The notes: generated from the sequence alone by a model not told the origin. Shown: positions 17,776 through 26,683, counted from the stretch's first letter. The stretch is 64,000 nt of DNA from Deferribacteres bacterium (GCA_020633655.1 JACKDF010000003.1:496001-560000), one strand, 5' to 3'. Translations and numbers: made by a program.

Positions 17776-18993
17776 TTATTTCCGATCTTTTTCGATTTTT
17801 TCCTGATATCCACTTTTTACATAGGTTTCAATTGGATCGAGGGGAAGATTTTTATTTTTCCGTGCCATCGCAACAATTGGCCGCACATCCGCCAGGATCA
17901 ACGCATTATTGAATAACCGATTTGCTAAAATAATCGCATCATCTGCTTGATACTGCAAGAGTTTCTCCTGATCGACGAGCATTGCTTTAGCCAACGAAAT
18001 TTGCAAGGAATCGATGGAATGGATAATAGCATGCATGCGGTTTTCCCGGCTGCTGCACTGATCGATCATCAAATCCCATTTATTCGGACCGTTGACAACA
18101 TCGGCTTTTACCAATTCATTAAAAATGCGTGCCATCTCCGGATTTGGTTCGACTGAATGATCATCATCGGCAGCATAGCGCGTGTTAAAGTGGAATCCAC
18201 CGTGCATTTTTGTCGTCACCAGACGTGCAACAATTTGCTCAATATTTGTGGAATGATAATGATGTCCCATATCGATGAGCACACCGGCATTGGGGCCATA
18301 AGCTTGCGCCATCAACAAGGAACTGCCCCAGTCCGCGAGAACAGTGCTGTACGTTCCCGGTTCAAAAACTTTGTACTCGATAAGCACACGCACGGAGGGT
18401 GACACTTTTTTAGCAATGGCTCTCAGTGAATCCATCGTATTATCAATCAGCTTCGTTAACTCGAGCTGCCCGGGGTAATTCGATCCGTCCGGCAACCAGA
18501 GGGAAAGCAGTTTATTGGATAATTCTTCCGCAATTTTGCCTGACAAAATCGTCTGTTTGATATAGCGTTCACGAACAGCATCATCATAGGAACTTAAACT
18601 TCCCGTATGCGAACCTTTCAAAAAGTAAGTTGGATTGATGGAGCCAAGTTTCAAACCACGGGATTCAGCAGCTTTTTTCACTTCGACAGCTTTGTCATAG
18701 ATCGCATCAATTCCATCCTCGGAGAAATCCCAAAGGGTGTGCGTTGCAATTTGCGCAGAGGCACCCGTTAATTCGTTGACGAGGGCAGCGTCATCTAATT
18801 TTTCGAAGATATCACGAGCGAATCCCGGCGGCATATAGTCACCAAACCGCCCGCCTCCGAAAGGTCCAAAAATCCAGCTCGGAACTTCGACCTGGAATTT
18901 TTCCACAGCTTTAATCGCTGTTTCGACTTTGTCAGCACCAAATTCATTTTGTAGATTTTTTAGTGAATCATTGAGATTGTAACTGGACATCAT
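17776..18993 (-). CDS. rhaI: L-rhamnose isomerase, RhaI type
   Basis: A 405-residue cytoplasmic TIM-barrel isomerase of the type known from Pseudomonas stutzeri and rhizobia. It converts L-rhamnose to L-rhamnulose (some members accept many aldoses). Metal- and substrate-binding segments are visible: LIDMGHHYHSTN near residue 240 and HGGFHFNTRYAADDDH near 265-280. Tandem ATGs at 18993/18990 follow GAGGAAA. It is the first gene of an apparent operon continuing with the permease, the 56-residue protein, lacI and the aldolase. A rhamnulokinase, needed between the isomerase and the aldolase, is not in the window. Members of this family could also serve L-lyxose or allose, so substrate confidence is lower than fold confidence. 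Confidence 0.88.
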   Translation of the reverse strand: MMSSYNLNDSLKNLQNEFGADKVETAIKAVEKFQVEVPSWIFGPFGGGRFGDYMPPGFARDIFEKLDDAALVNELTGASAQIATHTLWDFSEDGIDAIYDKAVEVKKAAESRGLKLGSINPTYFLKGSHTGSLSSYDDAVRERYIKQTILSGKIAEELSNKLLSLWLPDGSNYPGQLELTKLIDNTMDSLRAIAKKVSPSVRVLIEYKVFEPGTYSTVLADWGSSLLMAQAYGPNAGVLIDMGHHYHSTNIEQIVARLVTTKMHGGFHFNTRYAADDDHSVEPNPEMARIFNELVKADVVNGPNKWDLMIDQCSSRENRMHAIIHSIDSLQISLAKAMLVDQEKLLQYQADDAIILANRLFNNALILADVRPIVAMARKNKNLPLDPIETYVKSGYQEKIEKDRK

Positions 18994-19926
18994 TTTCCTC
19001 TAACTTAATATTTAAAAGTGCGGGATAATTTTATTTACTCCATCTCGGGATTTCAATTCAGTTAGCAAAAAGTGCTTGTGCCCTGAATGAACGCACTATT
19101 TTACGCTTAACGGGCAAAATTATTCCTGAGGCTGTAATTGAAAAAAGAGAATGTGATTTTCTAGAAAACATCTATAAATCTCCAAAAATTAATTAGCTAT
19201 TTTTATTCACAGGTCCCGATCCCTCGCTTTAGCCGGGTGTATCCTCCCCAATCTAAGCGTGAATAAAGCAGGCCAAAGTAAATTTGTATAAGAGCACTTT
19301 CAAGACGAATTTCTTTCTTTTGTCGTTGTGATCACGCATGTAAATTTGCAGGCTTTTCAATTGTTGTAGGATGTATTTATCTGCGCAAAGGGGGAAGATT
19401 TTCTTAAAATTCAATTCACGAAAAGGTTTTCGCAAACCTTTGAGTAAAATATATGAAAAATAACTTATTCGCAAGCAGAAACTATTGTTTCCATTGATAT
19501 CGAACTTGAAATTTCAATTTATAGCCTGGTTTATGCATACAATATTCAAAGTGCGTGATGGGGCTGAGTCAAAACATGTAACGCGACATTCATGTCGCGC
19601 ATCTTTGAGGCCAAGCTTTCGACATAAATGTCGAGTTACAGTCAATAAAACATGTTTTGACACAGCCCCAATTTTGGGATTTATGAAAAAAACAGGATAG
19701 AAGGCGTTTGCTGTATCAAATGTAAATTTTAATTTTTCCAAATGAATTTCGAAGTTCATAAAAGCAAATCGAAATATTTTTACTCCATAAAAGGTTCTTT
19801 TCATAATATGAATTTCCTTGTTACTACTTCACATGGTGTTTCACAAGGTAATTCACCACAAACAGAATGAGAAAATAAACACAACAATAATTGTTTCAAG
19901 TCACTAATACTGAATTTGAGGAAATA
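18994..19926. other. Long intergenic region with a palindromic mini-element
   Basis: About 930 bases without a convincing gene, lying between the divergent rhaI operon (minus) and the SRPBCC gene (plus). It must hold both promoters. It also contains the 112-base inverted-repeat element at 19559-19670. A 73-codon open frame at 19253-19474 has no ribosome binding site or recognisable content, and I do not call it. Confidence 0.6.
19559..19670. repeat. MITE-like palindromic element with 21-base terminal inverted repeats
   Basis: The ends 19559-19579 and 19650-19670 are inverted copies (20 of 21 positions; outer sequence TGGGGCTGAGTCAAAACATGT against TGGGGCTGTGTC...). Inside, each half carries its own hairpin: GCGACATTCATGTCGC on the left and CGACATAAATGTCG on the right. 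These inner hairpins are also inverted copies of one another, with GTAAC just outside. The whole 112-base unit can fold as a long cruciform. There is no coding capacity. It resembles a non-autonomous miniature transposon or a REP-type doublet; no transposase with matching ends is visible in the window. Confidence 0.75.
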
Positions 19927-20379
19927 ATGTATAAATTGCAGGCAGAACAAACGGTCCCGGCCTCGATGGAGAAAGTCTGGGATTTTATCAAAAACCCCAA
20001 CAATTTGAACAAAATCACACCGGAGAAAATGGGGTTCGAAATACTCAGTGACTTGCCCGAAGAAATGTACCCGGGTATGATTATCGAATATAAAATTTCC
20101 ATTCCATTTATGGGTAAATGGCACTGGGTTACCGAATTAAAACACCTCGTCGACGGTATGTCCTTTGTGGATGAGCAGCGCTTCGGACCCTATAAATTCT
20201 GGTACCACTACCATAAAATCGAATCTGCTGCAAATGGCACCAGAGTTATCGATCAGGTTTATTATAAACTGCCGTTTGGTATTTTTGGTAGAATCGCACA
20301 CGTGTTGTTTGTAAAACGTATGCTAAAGGGAATTTTTGATTTTCGAAAGCAGGCATTTGCAGAGGCGTTGGGAGAATAG
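19927..20379 (+). CDS. SRPBCC (START/Bet v1-fold) ligand-binding protein
   Basis: A 150-residue protein beginning MYKLQAEQTVPASMEKVWDF, the usual first strand and helix of the SRPBCC polyketide-cyclase/ligand-transport fold. The rest of the fold is visible (PGMIIEYKI, then VDEQRFGPYKFWYHYHKIE). It ends in a long helix (VKRMLKGIFDFRKQAFAEAL). Family members bind hydrophobic ligands; YfiB/CoxG-like cell-division and dehydratase-like proteins are relatives. An upstream in-frame ATG at 19891 exists, but the one at 19927 has TGAGGAA at proper spacing and gives the normal family length. It is the only convincing plus-strand gene in the window and has no close partner, so its role is unknown. Confidence 0.85.
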   Translation: MYKLQAEQTVPASMEKVWDFIKNPNNLNKITPEKMGFEILSDLPEEMYPGMIIEYKISIPFMGKWHWVTELKHLVDGMSFVDEQRFGPYKFWYHYHKIESAANGTRVIDQVYYKLPFGIFGRIAHVLFVKRMLKGIFDFRKQAFAEALGE

Positions 20380-20487
20380 CCCCATCTTTTAGAACTCCCA
20401 AAATCATTGTTTGTGCAGGCTTTATCTCAAATAGGAACTACATATATTGAATCGACACATATCGCAGTGTGCACATCTTGAATTATG

Positions 20488-21459
20488 TTAAAAAACAATT
20501 CCTAAATTCAGGTCGAACGAGCTCAACCTCGTGCTTTCATCTGTTAAAAAGAAAATTTCATTCGTATAGTGAAGCGAGCGTTTGGCAAGCAGTTGCACAA
20601 AATAATGTTGTTTTCGAAGCGTGATGGCATAGGCAGCGCTGAAGTAACCGATTGGTCCGGCAGGTTCATCGTAATAATAATAGAAGTTCCGTTCATTATT
20701 TTCCAAATTTTGTCTTTCTACCAGACTGATCCCCATATTGTCATAAATCGGAACAGCCAACGAAGCGCCAAAACTTAAACCAATTATGGTATCTCTTTTT
20801 CTGAAATTATACTCAGGCATCAAAGAAACGTCAAAATAGCCTTCTGTAAAGTTGATATCGTAAATACCATTCGAACTGGACGATTCATAATCAGTGTAGT
20901 TATAAAATTGGATTTTGCTCTCTGCCAGTTGAAATTTTCGCATACTGTATTGAAAAGCAACATTAAAATTCCAATTTGAAGTCATAAAATAAGTTCGGTT
21001 TGCAATCAGCGTATATTCCGGAATTGCTCGCCATTTTGCATGATCTGCATGTGTGGTGTTGACACCGATACCAATTGCCCACTTGTTTTTATTGTCCGCA
21101 TCAACAAGAATTCTTTCATAACAATAAACAGGAAAAACCATTAGTCCGATTTGAACGCCTCGAAGGATACGTATGAGTTCATCCTGAGAACCTTGCGGTT
21201 CAGGCAATAAAATACCAAGCCCACCTCCGAACACAAACCCACCGGCAATTCCCAAAATGACAACAGCTAAAATTTTTCTACCCTTGTTAAAGGATTTTTC
21301 ATTTTTTTGTGAATAGTGAAAATTTGGAGGGAGCTGAGAGTTTTCTTTATTGGATGATAGACGTTTTTGGAATTCTAATTGGGAAAATCCTTCCAATGGA
21401 TAAAGTAAAATTAACAGAAACACAATTGAAAAACGAAACCGGGAGTACATGTTTTTCAC
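20488..21459 (-). CDS. Uncharacterised outer-membrane-like protein
   Basis: A 323-residue protein I do not recognise by family. It has a signal peptide (hydrophobic core FSIVFLLILLYPLEGFSQ), a glycine-rich second hydrophobic segment near residues 63-86 (ILAVVILGIAGGFVFGGGLG), and from about 125 onwards alternating aromatic beta strands (WNFNVAFQYSMRKFQL, GYFDVSLMPEYNF, YFSAAYAITLRKQHYFVQLL). It ends with LGIVF, a terminal phenylalanine typical of outer-membrane barrels. An eight- to ten-strand barrel is plausible. A second ATG lies three codons into the frame. It is isolated between the SRPBCC gene (convergent) and a repeat. Confidence 0.65.
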   Translation of the reverse strand: MKNMYSRFRFSIVFLLILLYPLEGFSQLEFQKRLSSNKENSQLPPNFHYSQKNEKSFNKGRKILAVVILGIAGGFVFGGGLGILLPEPQGSQDELIRILRGVQIGLMVFPVYCYERILVDADNKNKWAIGIGVNTTHADHAKWRAIPEYTLIANRTYFMTSNWNFNVAFQYSMRKFQLAESKIQFYNYTDYESSSSNGIYDINFTEGYFDVSLMPEYNFRKRDTIIGLSFGASLAVPIYDNMGISLVERQNLENNERNFYYYYDEPAGPIGYFSAAYAITLRKQHYFVQLLAKRSLHYTNEIFFLTDESTRLSSFDLNLGIVF

Positions 21460-21472
21460 CTTAAAAATTTAC

Positions 21473-21679
21473 GCTCTGTTTAAGGAAAGGTCTGAATTAC
21501 GAGCTAAATAAATGTAAATTTTAAAACGCAGAGATGCAAAGGCGCAGAGATTCGCAGAGTTTTTAAAAATATTTTCTCTGCGTAACTCTGCTTCTCGGCG
21601 GCTCTGCGTTAGACTAAATTTTGTTTTTAATGTTGGCCATAACTCATGGTGTAATTCATATTGTTCGTTTAACATAGCT
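21473..21679. repeat. Dispersed 207-base repeat, copy 1
   Basis: First of three copies of one intergenic repeat (others at 29377-29583 and, inverted, 45428-45622). It starts GCTCTGTTTAAGGAAAGG, carries an inner inverted pair built on CGCAGAG units (GCAGAGATTCGCAGAG against CTCTGCGTAACTCTGC), and ends TTCGTTTAACATAGCT. Copies 1 and 2 have the same length and are nearly identical. It fills most of the 380-base gap between 21460 and 21840. Confidence 0.85.
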
Positions 21680-21840
21680 AAAATTTATTAAATTTCACGT
21701 TCGGATTTGCACTTTTTTTCGTTGCATAGCTTTTATCCAAGAAAGTTGTTATCCCAACAAATCCCCTGAATAAATGATATTTTTAATCAGCCCCTGCAAG
21801 TATACTTGTCTGAACAGGGTAACTTCATACAGTACAATAA

Positions 21841-22602
21841 TTAAAACCGCAGTGACAAACAACTCAGCCCCCCATCCAATTTTTGAAATTCTGATACATC
21901 CACCGCAATGGTGGGATAACCTGCATCTTCAATCCGGCTTTTCGTTTCTGGAAATCCAAAGGGGACAATTACAGTTCCATTCACCCAAATGCAATTCGCA
22001 GCATAGCTTTCCTCTGCATCCACTTGTAAAATATTAAATTTCGCAAAGGTATCTTTGCCGATAAATTCGCCGCAGGCCAACAGAGTATTATTTTCGAGAT
22101 AAGCGACCCCGGTTTTTAAGTGCAGAACTTCCTCCAAAGTGACTGTTGAACCGGTCATGCCATATTTTTGTAAAATGGCAATGAGCTGCGCTGCGCCTGT
22201 GGAATTGGTACGTTCGGAAAGACCGATGTAAAAGTGAGAACCAACCTGCATGAGGTCCCCGGCTTCAACGGTTCCCGGTGCTTTGATGGATTCGATATGT
22301 GGATAATAGGCTGCTACAGCTCCTTGAATCGCTGTAATTTCTCCCCGCCGTGACTCGGCGCCCGGGCGTGTGATGACAGCACAACGCGGGGTGAGCAGTG
22401 CCGTGTCTTCCACGAATGTCGAGTCAGGATAGTTTTCGTCGGCTTCGAGAACAATGATTTCGAGTCCACAGCTTTGTAGAGCACGGATGTAATTCTGGTG
22501 CTGGTACAGCGCTTTGTCATAATCGGGCTGACCAAGATTCGCCGTTGTGATGCCATGCACCATGTTTTTGCACGGAATTTTAACGATGGCTTTTGAGAAC
22601 AT
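21841..22602 (-). CDS. Dimethylargininase / arginine-deiminase-fold amidinohydrolase
   Basis: A 253-residue guanidino-modifying enzyme of the DDAH type (hydrolyses N-methylated arginine to citrulline and a methylamine). The N-terminal NxVHGITTANLG segment is typical of DDAH. The acidic motif FVEDTA lies near residue 62, a histidine in VGSHFYIG near 123, and the nucleophile cysteine close to the C terminus in GGLSCLSL near 248, which completes the usual triad. The AdiC-like amino acid exchanger gene lies on the same strand just upstream, separated by a repeat, suggesting an arginine/citrulline or arginine/ornithine role. Arginine deiminase activity is an alternative that the sequence does not exclude. 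Confidence 0.85.
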   Translation of the reverse strand: MFSKAIVKIPCKNMVHGITTANLGQPDYDKALYQHQNYIRALQSCGLEIIVLEADENYPDSTFVEDTALLTPRCAVITRPGAESRRGEITAIQGAVAAYYPHIESIKAPGTVEAGDLMQVGSHFYIGLSERTNSTGAAQLIAILQKYGMTGSTVTLEEVLHLKTGVAYLENNTLLACGEFIGKDTFAKFNILQVDAEESYAANCIWVNGTVIVPFGFPETKSRIEDAGYPTIAVDVSEFQKLDGGLSCLSLRF

Positions 22603-22636
22603 AGATTTTTACTGCTTTAAATAATTAAGTGGAATG

Positions 22637-22710
22637 AGTTTGTAGTAAAGGCTTTAGCCTTTTTTAATGCAAAAGGAAAAATGGAAAGACTAAAGTCTTT
22701 ACTACAAACT
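22637..22710. repeat. Inverted repeat of the TTTGTAGTAAAG family, copy 1
   Basis: A hairpin with ends AGTTTGTAGTAAAGGCT and its inverse (16 of 17 positions paired), and an A-rich loop. It lies between the amino acid permease stop and the amidinohydrolase start. A related copy is at 44063-44139. It could double as a terminator or mRNA-stability element for the permease gene. Confidence 0.7.
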
Positions 22711-22724
22711 TGAAGAAAAACAAT

Positions 22725-24026
22725 TTACTTTGATCCTGCTTTCATCCAAATATAAACCGGTAGCCCCGCCAGCAATAAAAGAAAGCCATAATACACTGTC
22801 GACTCACCGGATCCGATTATAGCAAAAAGTGCAAACAAAAATGCGACGCTTGTTATTACCAGTTTTCGAGCATATGTCAGAAATGTGAGATCGTTTTTTG
22901 ATCGAAAAAGAAGCAGCAAATGGGTCATGGCAGAAAAACAGTAGGGAACAAGGGCGGTCAAAGTGGACAGTAAAATCAAAACACCGAACTGCGCCACAAT
23001 GCTTATATGGTTATTAAGTACAATGAGTGCTATCGCCATTGCGCTCGAGAAAATAACGCCAAAAACTGGCGTTCCATTACCCGATAATTTTGCGAAGGTC
23101 TGGGGGAATAACCTATCCGTTGCGGCTGCGTGAGGAATTTGCCCCTGCAACAAAATCCAGCCGTTCATGGCACCAAAGCAGGAAATTGCCGTCCCTGCAG
23201 CAACGGCATATCCGGCCCATGTTCCCCAGATTTGTGTCGCAGCCTCAGCGTAGGGCGCGGCGGAAACGCTGAGCGCATGCGGCTCGACGATGGCCATGAC
23301 AGCGGTGGAACTGAGAATGTAAACAAGTGCGACAAACAACGTGCTTAACAAGGTCGCGCGCGGCACCGTGAGGGCGGCATTTTTCACTTTGTGAGATATA
23401 ATCGAGCTCGACTCAAATCCGAGAAACGCCCACATCGTCAAAGCCGCTGTCGCAATTAGTGCTGAAAAGTGGCTTTCTCCGCTCAAATTGACAGGAGTGA
23501 AGTGGGCAAATTGCCAATCGCTGAACGCGAACAAGCCGATTGCCAAAAGTGGCGTGAGTTTTAAAATCGTAGTGGTCATTTGCATCTGCCCGATGCGGCG
23601 GAGATCGAGCAAATTAACGAGGCTTAAAAGGACAATAGCCGCGGAGGCGGTCAAGGAGGCCAGGAGCGGGTTTGTATTTAAAATTGGAAAGAAGACGGAC
23701 AGCGCGCCAGTGAATGCAATGGCAATAGCCGCTACAGCAGACCAGATGGAAATCCAGTAACCCCACGCCACCCAAAACGCGGCAAACTCGCCGAACCCTT
23801 CGAACGTATAAGCATAGGGTCCGCCGCCGCGCGGTATTTTCTTGCTCAAGTCGGCAAAAACTGAGGCCAAACATATTGCGCCGATAAAGCTAATTATCCA
23901 TCCGCCAATGCTGATGGCACCGTACTGCGCCAGGTTGGAAGGCAGCAGAAAAATGCCCGACCCTACCATATTACCAATGATAAGTGCACTGCAAAACCAA
24001 AAGCCGATGGAATTTTCTTTTTTCAT
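22725..24026 (-). CDS. APC-superfamily amino acid antiporter, AdiC/PotE-like
   Basis: A 433-residue inner-membrane permease with about 12 helices, resembling the basic amino acid/polyamine exchangers. Helix 1 carries the substrate-binding GNMVGSGIFLLPSNLA motif (AdiC-like), followed by PRGGGPYAYTFEGFG. Helix 6 carries WAFLGFESSS (AdiC WSFIGVESAS), and a later ACGTAIS...GWILLQGQIP-like region also matches AdiC. Likely substrates are arginine with agmatine, ornithine or citrulline. The start is set at ATG 24026, preceded by AGGAAAATCC; an in-frame GTG 33 bases upstream lacks a clear ribosome binding site. The amidinohydrolase gene downstream supports an arginine-related function. Confidence 0.85.
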   Translation of the reverse strand: MKKENSIGFWFCSALIIGNMVGSGIFLLPSNLAQYGAISIGGWIISFIGAICLASVFADLSKKIPRGGGPYAYTFEGFGEFAAFWVAWGYWISIWSAVAAIAIAFTGALSVFFPILNTNPLLASLTASAAIVLLSLVNLLDLRRIGQMQMTTTILKLTPLLAIGLFAFSDWQFAHFTPVNLSGESHFSALIATAALTMWAFLGFESSSIISHKVKNAALTVPRATLLSTLFVALVYILSSTAVMAIVEPHALSVSAAPYAEAATQIWGTWAGYAVAAGTAISCFGAMNGWILLQGQIPHAAATDRLFPQTFAKLSGNGTPVFGVIFSSAMAIALIVLNNHISIVAQFGVLILLSTLTALVPYCFSAMTHLLLLFRSKNDLTFLTYARKLVITSVAFLFALFAIIGSGESTVYYGFLLLLAGLPVYIWMKAGSK

Positions 24027-24199
24027 GGATTTTCCTGATAAAGGTGCGATGCGCTCCACACCGGGATTTCCAGGTAATATTGAAATTTACAGGCCTGTTT
24101 GAAGAAAGTGCGTTGCACCTGCTTGCTATTTTTGACCCATTGTGCAAAATAGATATTCAAAAATAGAATGAGTTAAATTGAGCATAAAGCATTTATTTT

Positions 24200-24279
24200 G
24201 AACACGGATAAAACGGATTTTAGGATTTTTTTTTAAAATTAATCATCGTTTATCCGTTGAATCCGTTCTCTCCGTGTTC
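24200..24279. repeat. Inverted repeat with GAACACGGAT ends
   Basis: GAACACGGATAAAACGGATT at 24200 is mirrored by AATCCGTTCTCTCCGTGTTC ending at 24279. This occupies the centre of the 345-base gap between the permease and the next aldo/keto reductase. The segment running on from its right end (TCCGTGTTC, then about 40 bases to CATTTTAA) reappears in diverged form at 30830-30880. Confidence 0.6.
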
Positions 24280-24371
24280 TTTTCTTTTGAAAAAATGTAA
24301 ACAATAGGGTCATTTTAATTTTGCGCAACGCATTACTTTATATTGTTTTTATAATTAATCACACAAACTTT

Positions 24372-25328
24372 TCAATAGCGTTTTCCCACGACTTCAAAAT
24401 TCTGAGAAAAAGTATTCAGCTCGGCTATTTCATCTTCACTCAGAACGATTTCCTGCGATGCCCAGTTTAACTGCAAATATTTCGAGCGGCGCGTTCCCGG
24501 AATGGTCGCGATATCCTCACCCTGTGCAAGCACCCAGGCTAATGCCACTTGTGAAGGAGTAACGCCTCTTTTGTCTGCGAAGTCACGGATTTTTTCGACA
24601 AGTTTTTGGTTATTGGCAATCGCTTCTTCACTAAATCGAGGATTACTCAACCGCCAGTCCCCCATTTCGAGATCATCGCGCTTTTTAATGGCACCTGTTA
24701 AAAATCCCCGTCCAAGAGGACTATAAGCAACAAAGCCAATCCCAAGCTCCCGTACTTTGGGTAAGATACTTTCTTCAACATCCCGCGACCAGAGCGAAAG
24801 TTCTGTTTGTAATGCGGAGATGGGGTGGATACGGTTAGCTTTTTCCAGATTTTCAGCACTGGCCTCAGACAGACCGATGTAGCGTATTTTACCTTCCCGA
24901 ACCAGGTCCGCCATTGCTCCGACCGTTTCTTCAATGGGAACTTTCGGATCAGGTCGGTGCTGGTAGTAAAGGTCAATATAATCGGTTTTCAGGCGCGTCA
25001 GTGAAGCATCACAGGCGGCTTTGACGTACTCCGGTGAACCGCTCGTCCCCAGCCAGCCACCATCTTCACCACGTTTTATGCCAAATTTTGTCGCCAGAAT
25101 GACCCTTTCCCGGCGATTCGCCATGGCTTTTCCAAGTAATTCTTCGTTGGTGAACGGACCGTACATATCCGAAGTATCCCAAAAATTACAGCCGATGTCC
25201 AAAGCTTCATCAAGCAGTTTCAGGTTTTGTGCATCATTAGATTGACCATAAAATTCCGACATCCCCATGCAGCCAAGTCCAACAGCAGGAACCTGCAGGC
25301 CTTGTTGACCGAGTTTTACCGTTTTCAT
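24372..25328 (-). CDS. Aldo/keto reductase (YakC/AKR13-like)
   Basis: A 318-residue NADP-dependent aldo/keto reductase. It starts MKTVKLGQQGLQVPAVGLGC, with the catalytic tetrad visible as aspartate and tyrosine in NFWDTSDMYG, lysine in LATKFGIKR and histidine in YYQHRPDP. The cofactor-binding C-terminal region includes IPGTRRSKYLQLNW. The frame is open far upstream (to 25586), but that extension would overlap the AraC gene and has no family content. The ATG at 25328 with GAGGG just upstream is the real start. The physiological carbonyl substrate is unknown. An AraC-type regulator lies 91 bases upstream in the same direction and may control it. Confidence 0.92.
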   Translation of the reverse strand: MKTVKLGQQGLQVPAVGLGCMGMSEFYGQSNDAQNLKLLDEALDIGCNFWDTSDMYGPFTNEELLGKAMANRRERVILATKFGIKRGEDGGWLGTSGSPEYVKAACDASLTRLKTDYIDLYYQHRPDPKVPIEETVGAMADLVREGKIRYIGLSEASAENLEKANRIHPISALQTELSLWSRDVEESILPKVRELGIGFVAYSPLGRGFLTGAIKKRDDLEMGDWRLSNPRFSEEAIANNQKLVEKIRDFADKRGVTPSQVALAWVLAQGEDIATIPGTRRSKYLQLNWASQEIVLSEDEIAELNTFSQNFEVVGKRY

Positions 25329-25419
25329 TTTTCCCTCTATTATTTTTAATATTGAATTATTGTTTTGACCAGAATTGAGCAAGGAATATCCCCAGCCCCA
25401 CCGTTCACTTGAAGTTCTA

Positions 25420-26427
25420 CTATGTAACGCTATTGGCACGAACAATTTCAGGTGTTTGGCCGGTCCATGAACGGAATGCACGAAAAAACGAATTCGGTTC
25501 CTCATATCCAAGCAAAAACGAAATTTCTGTACTGGTGTAGTCGGTTGTGGAGAGATAATGACTTGCCAACTCTTCGCGCAGTTCATCGAGTATTTTCTGA
25601 AAAGTTGTGCCTTCTTCCCACAGTCGGCGCTGCAAAGTGCGGCTGCTGATGGCTAATTTTGAGGCAACACAAGACATCGAGTACCGGCCACTGGCCAGCA
25701 TGTCAAGCAGACACGCACGCACGCGATCACGGAAAGAAGCATCCAGCCGCAAGTCTTCCATGCGTTTGTCGAACGCCGGTTTTAAAATCGACCACATGCC
25801 ATGATTTACAGTGAGAAATGGTTTCTGCGCATCTGTCGCGGAAAATGTGATCCTGTTCACTTCATCCTTTACAATAGCTGTCCCTAGAAAGGATTCGTAT
25901 TTTTCCATGTCAGGTAAATTGACATTGCAGTGAACGCGTAAGGGTATGATTTGCTCACGGATTGCAATGCGGGCAAGTTCAATCCAGAATACAAGTTCAA
26001 AGGCGACGAAAAGCATGGGAAGCGAACCATCCTGAAATAATCCTGTAAAAGCAAAATTTGTCTGCCCATCATGCTGTTCAACAAACATGCGCACCGGGGC
26101 GACAACAGGCTTGTAATGGGCAATACGTGTGAGTGCACTATTCAAATTACTGCTACTGAGAAATGCAATAATTGCCGGGGCCGTCGTGTTCGTGCTGACC
26201 GTTTTAGCAAATCGCACGCCAAAGTCTGGTGTGTCCTTCGATGCCTGCCCCAGCGCCTCCCAAAAACGATAATATTCTTCTGCGGTGACCAGAGGTGTTT
26301 TGCGAAGCAGAAGATCCAACGGCAATCGGGCAGAGCGCAAAACATCCTGCGTTGATATGCCCAGATTTTTCAATAAGACCGGTAAGCCTTTATCGAGATT
26401 GTATTTTTTGCTAAAGATTTGTGTCAT
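25420..26427 (-). CDS. AraC-family regulator with arabinose-binding-like N-terminal domain
   Basis: A 335-residue transcription factor. The N-terminal about 190 residues match the Arabinose_bd-type domain of OruR/ArgR/GbdR-like proteins (PLVTAEEYYRFWEALGQASKD; DFGVRFAKTVS). The last 100 residues carry the AraC double helix-turn-helix (SCVASKLAISSRTLQRRLWEEG; STEISFLLGYEEPNSFFRAFRSWTG). An in-frame GTG lies three codons upstream of the chosen ATG (26427), which has AGG about 9 bases before it. The gene directly precedes an aldo/keto reductase. Relatives sense ornithine, arginine or other amines; with an arginine-type enzyme and exchanger just beyond, an amine effector is possible but unproven. 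Confidence 0.9.
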   Translation of the reverse strand: MTQIFSKKYNLDKGLPVLLKNLGISTQDVLRSARLPLDLLLRKTPLVTAEEYYRFWEALGQASKDTPDFGVRFAKTVSTNTTAPAIIAFLSSSNLNSALTRIAHYKPVVAPVRMFVEQHDGQTNFAFTGLFQDGSLPMLFVAFELVFWIELARIAIREQIIPLRVHCNVNLPDMEKYESFLGTAIVKDEVNRITFSATDAQKPFLTVNHGMWSILKPAFDKRMEDLRLDASFRDRVRACLLDMLASGRYSMSCVASKLAISSRTLQRRLWEEGTTFQKILDELREELASHYLSTTDYTSTEISFLLGYEEPNSFFRAFRSWTGQTPEIVRANSVT

Positions 26428-26683
26428 CGCATGCACCTAAGTTTGTATTACGATTTTTGCCTGCCTGTTGACGCATTTTCATTAATTCATGCATCCTTCG
26501 TTGGATCTCCTATACGTCAGGCAACGACATATCCACTATCCATCGTTTCCATTTCTGCAACATCCTTCATCAACTAAATTAAGAAGGAATCGGATACTAC
26601 GTTCTCTATTAACACGAGAATTCATCACAATTTTCTGCTTGTTCTCCTTTACAGTGTGTGATGAATTCGTATGCAGCATCATA

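Noticed and set aside
19253..19474. 73-codon frame in the 18994-19926 gap
   Set aside because: No ribosome binding site, no recognisable domain and no neighbour support; treated as chance in AT-rich intergenic DNA.
25329..25586. 86-residue N-terminal extension of the aldo/keto reductase
   Set aside because: It would overlap the AraC gene, lacks family similarity, and the ATG at 25328 has a ribosome binding site and gives the normal protein length.
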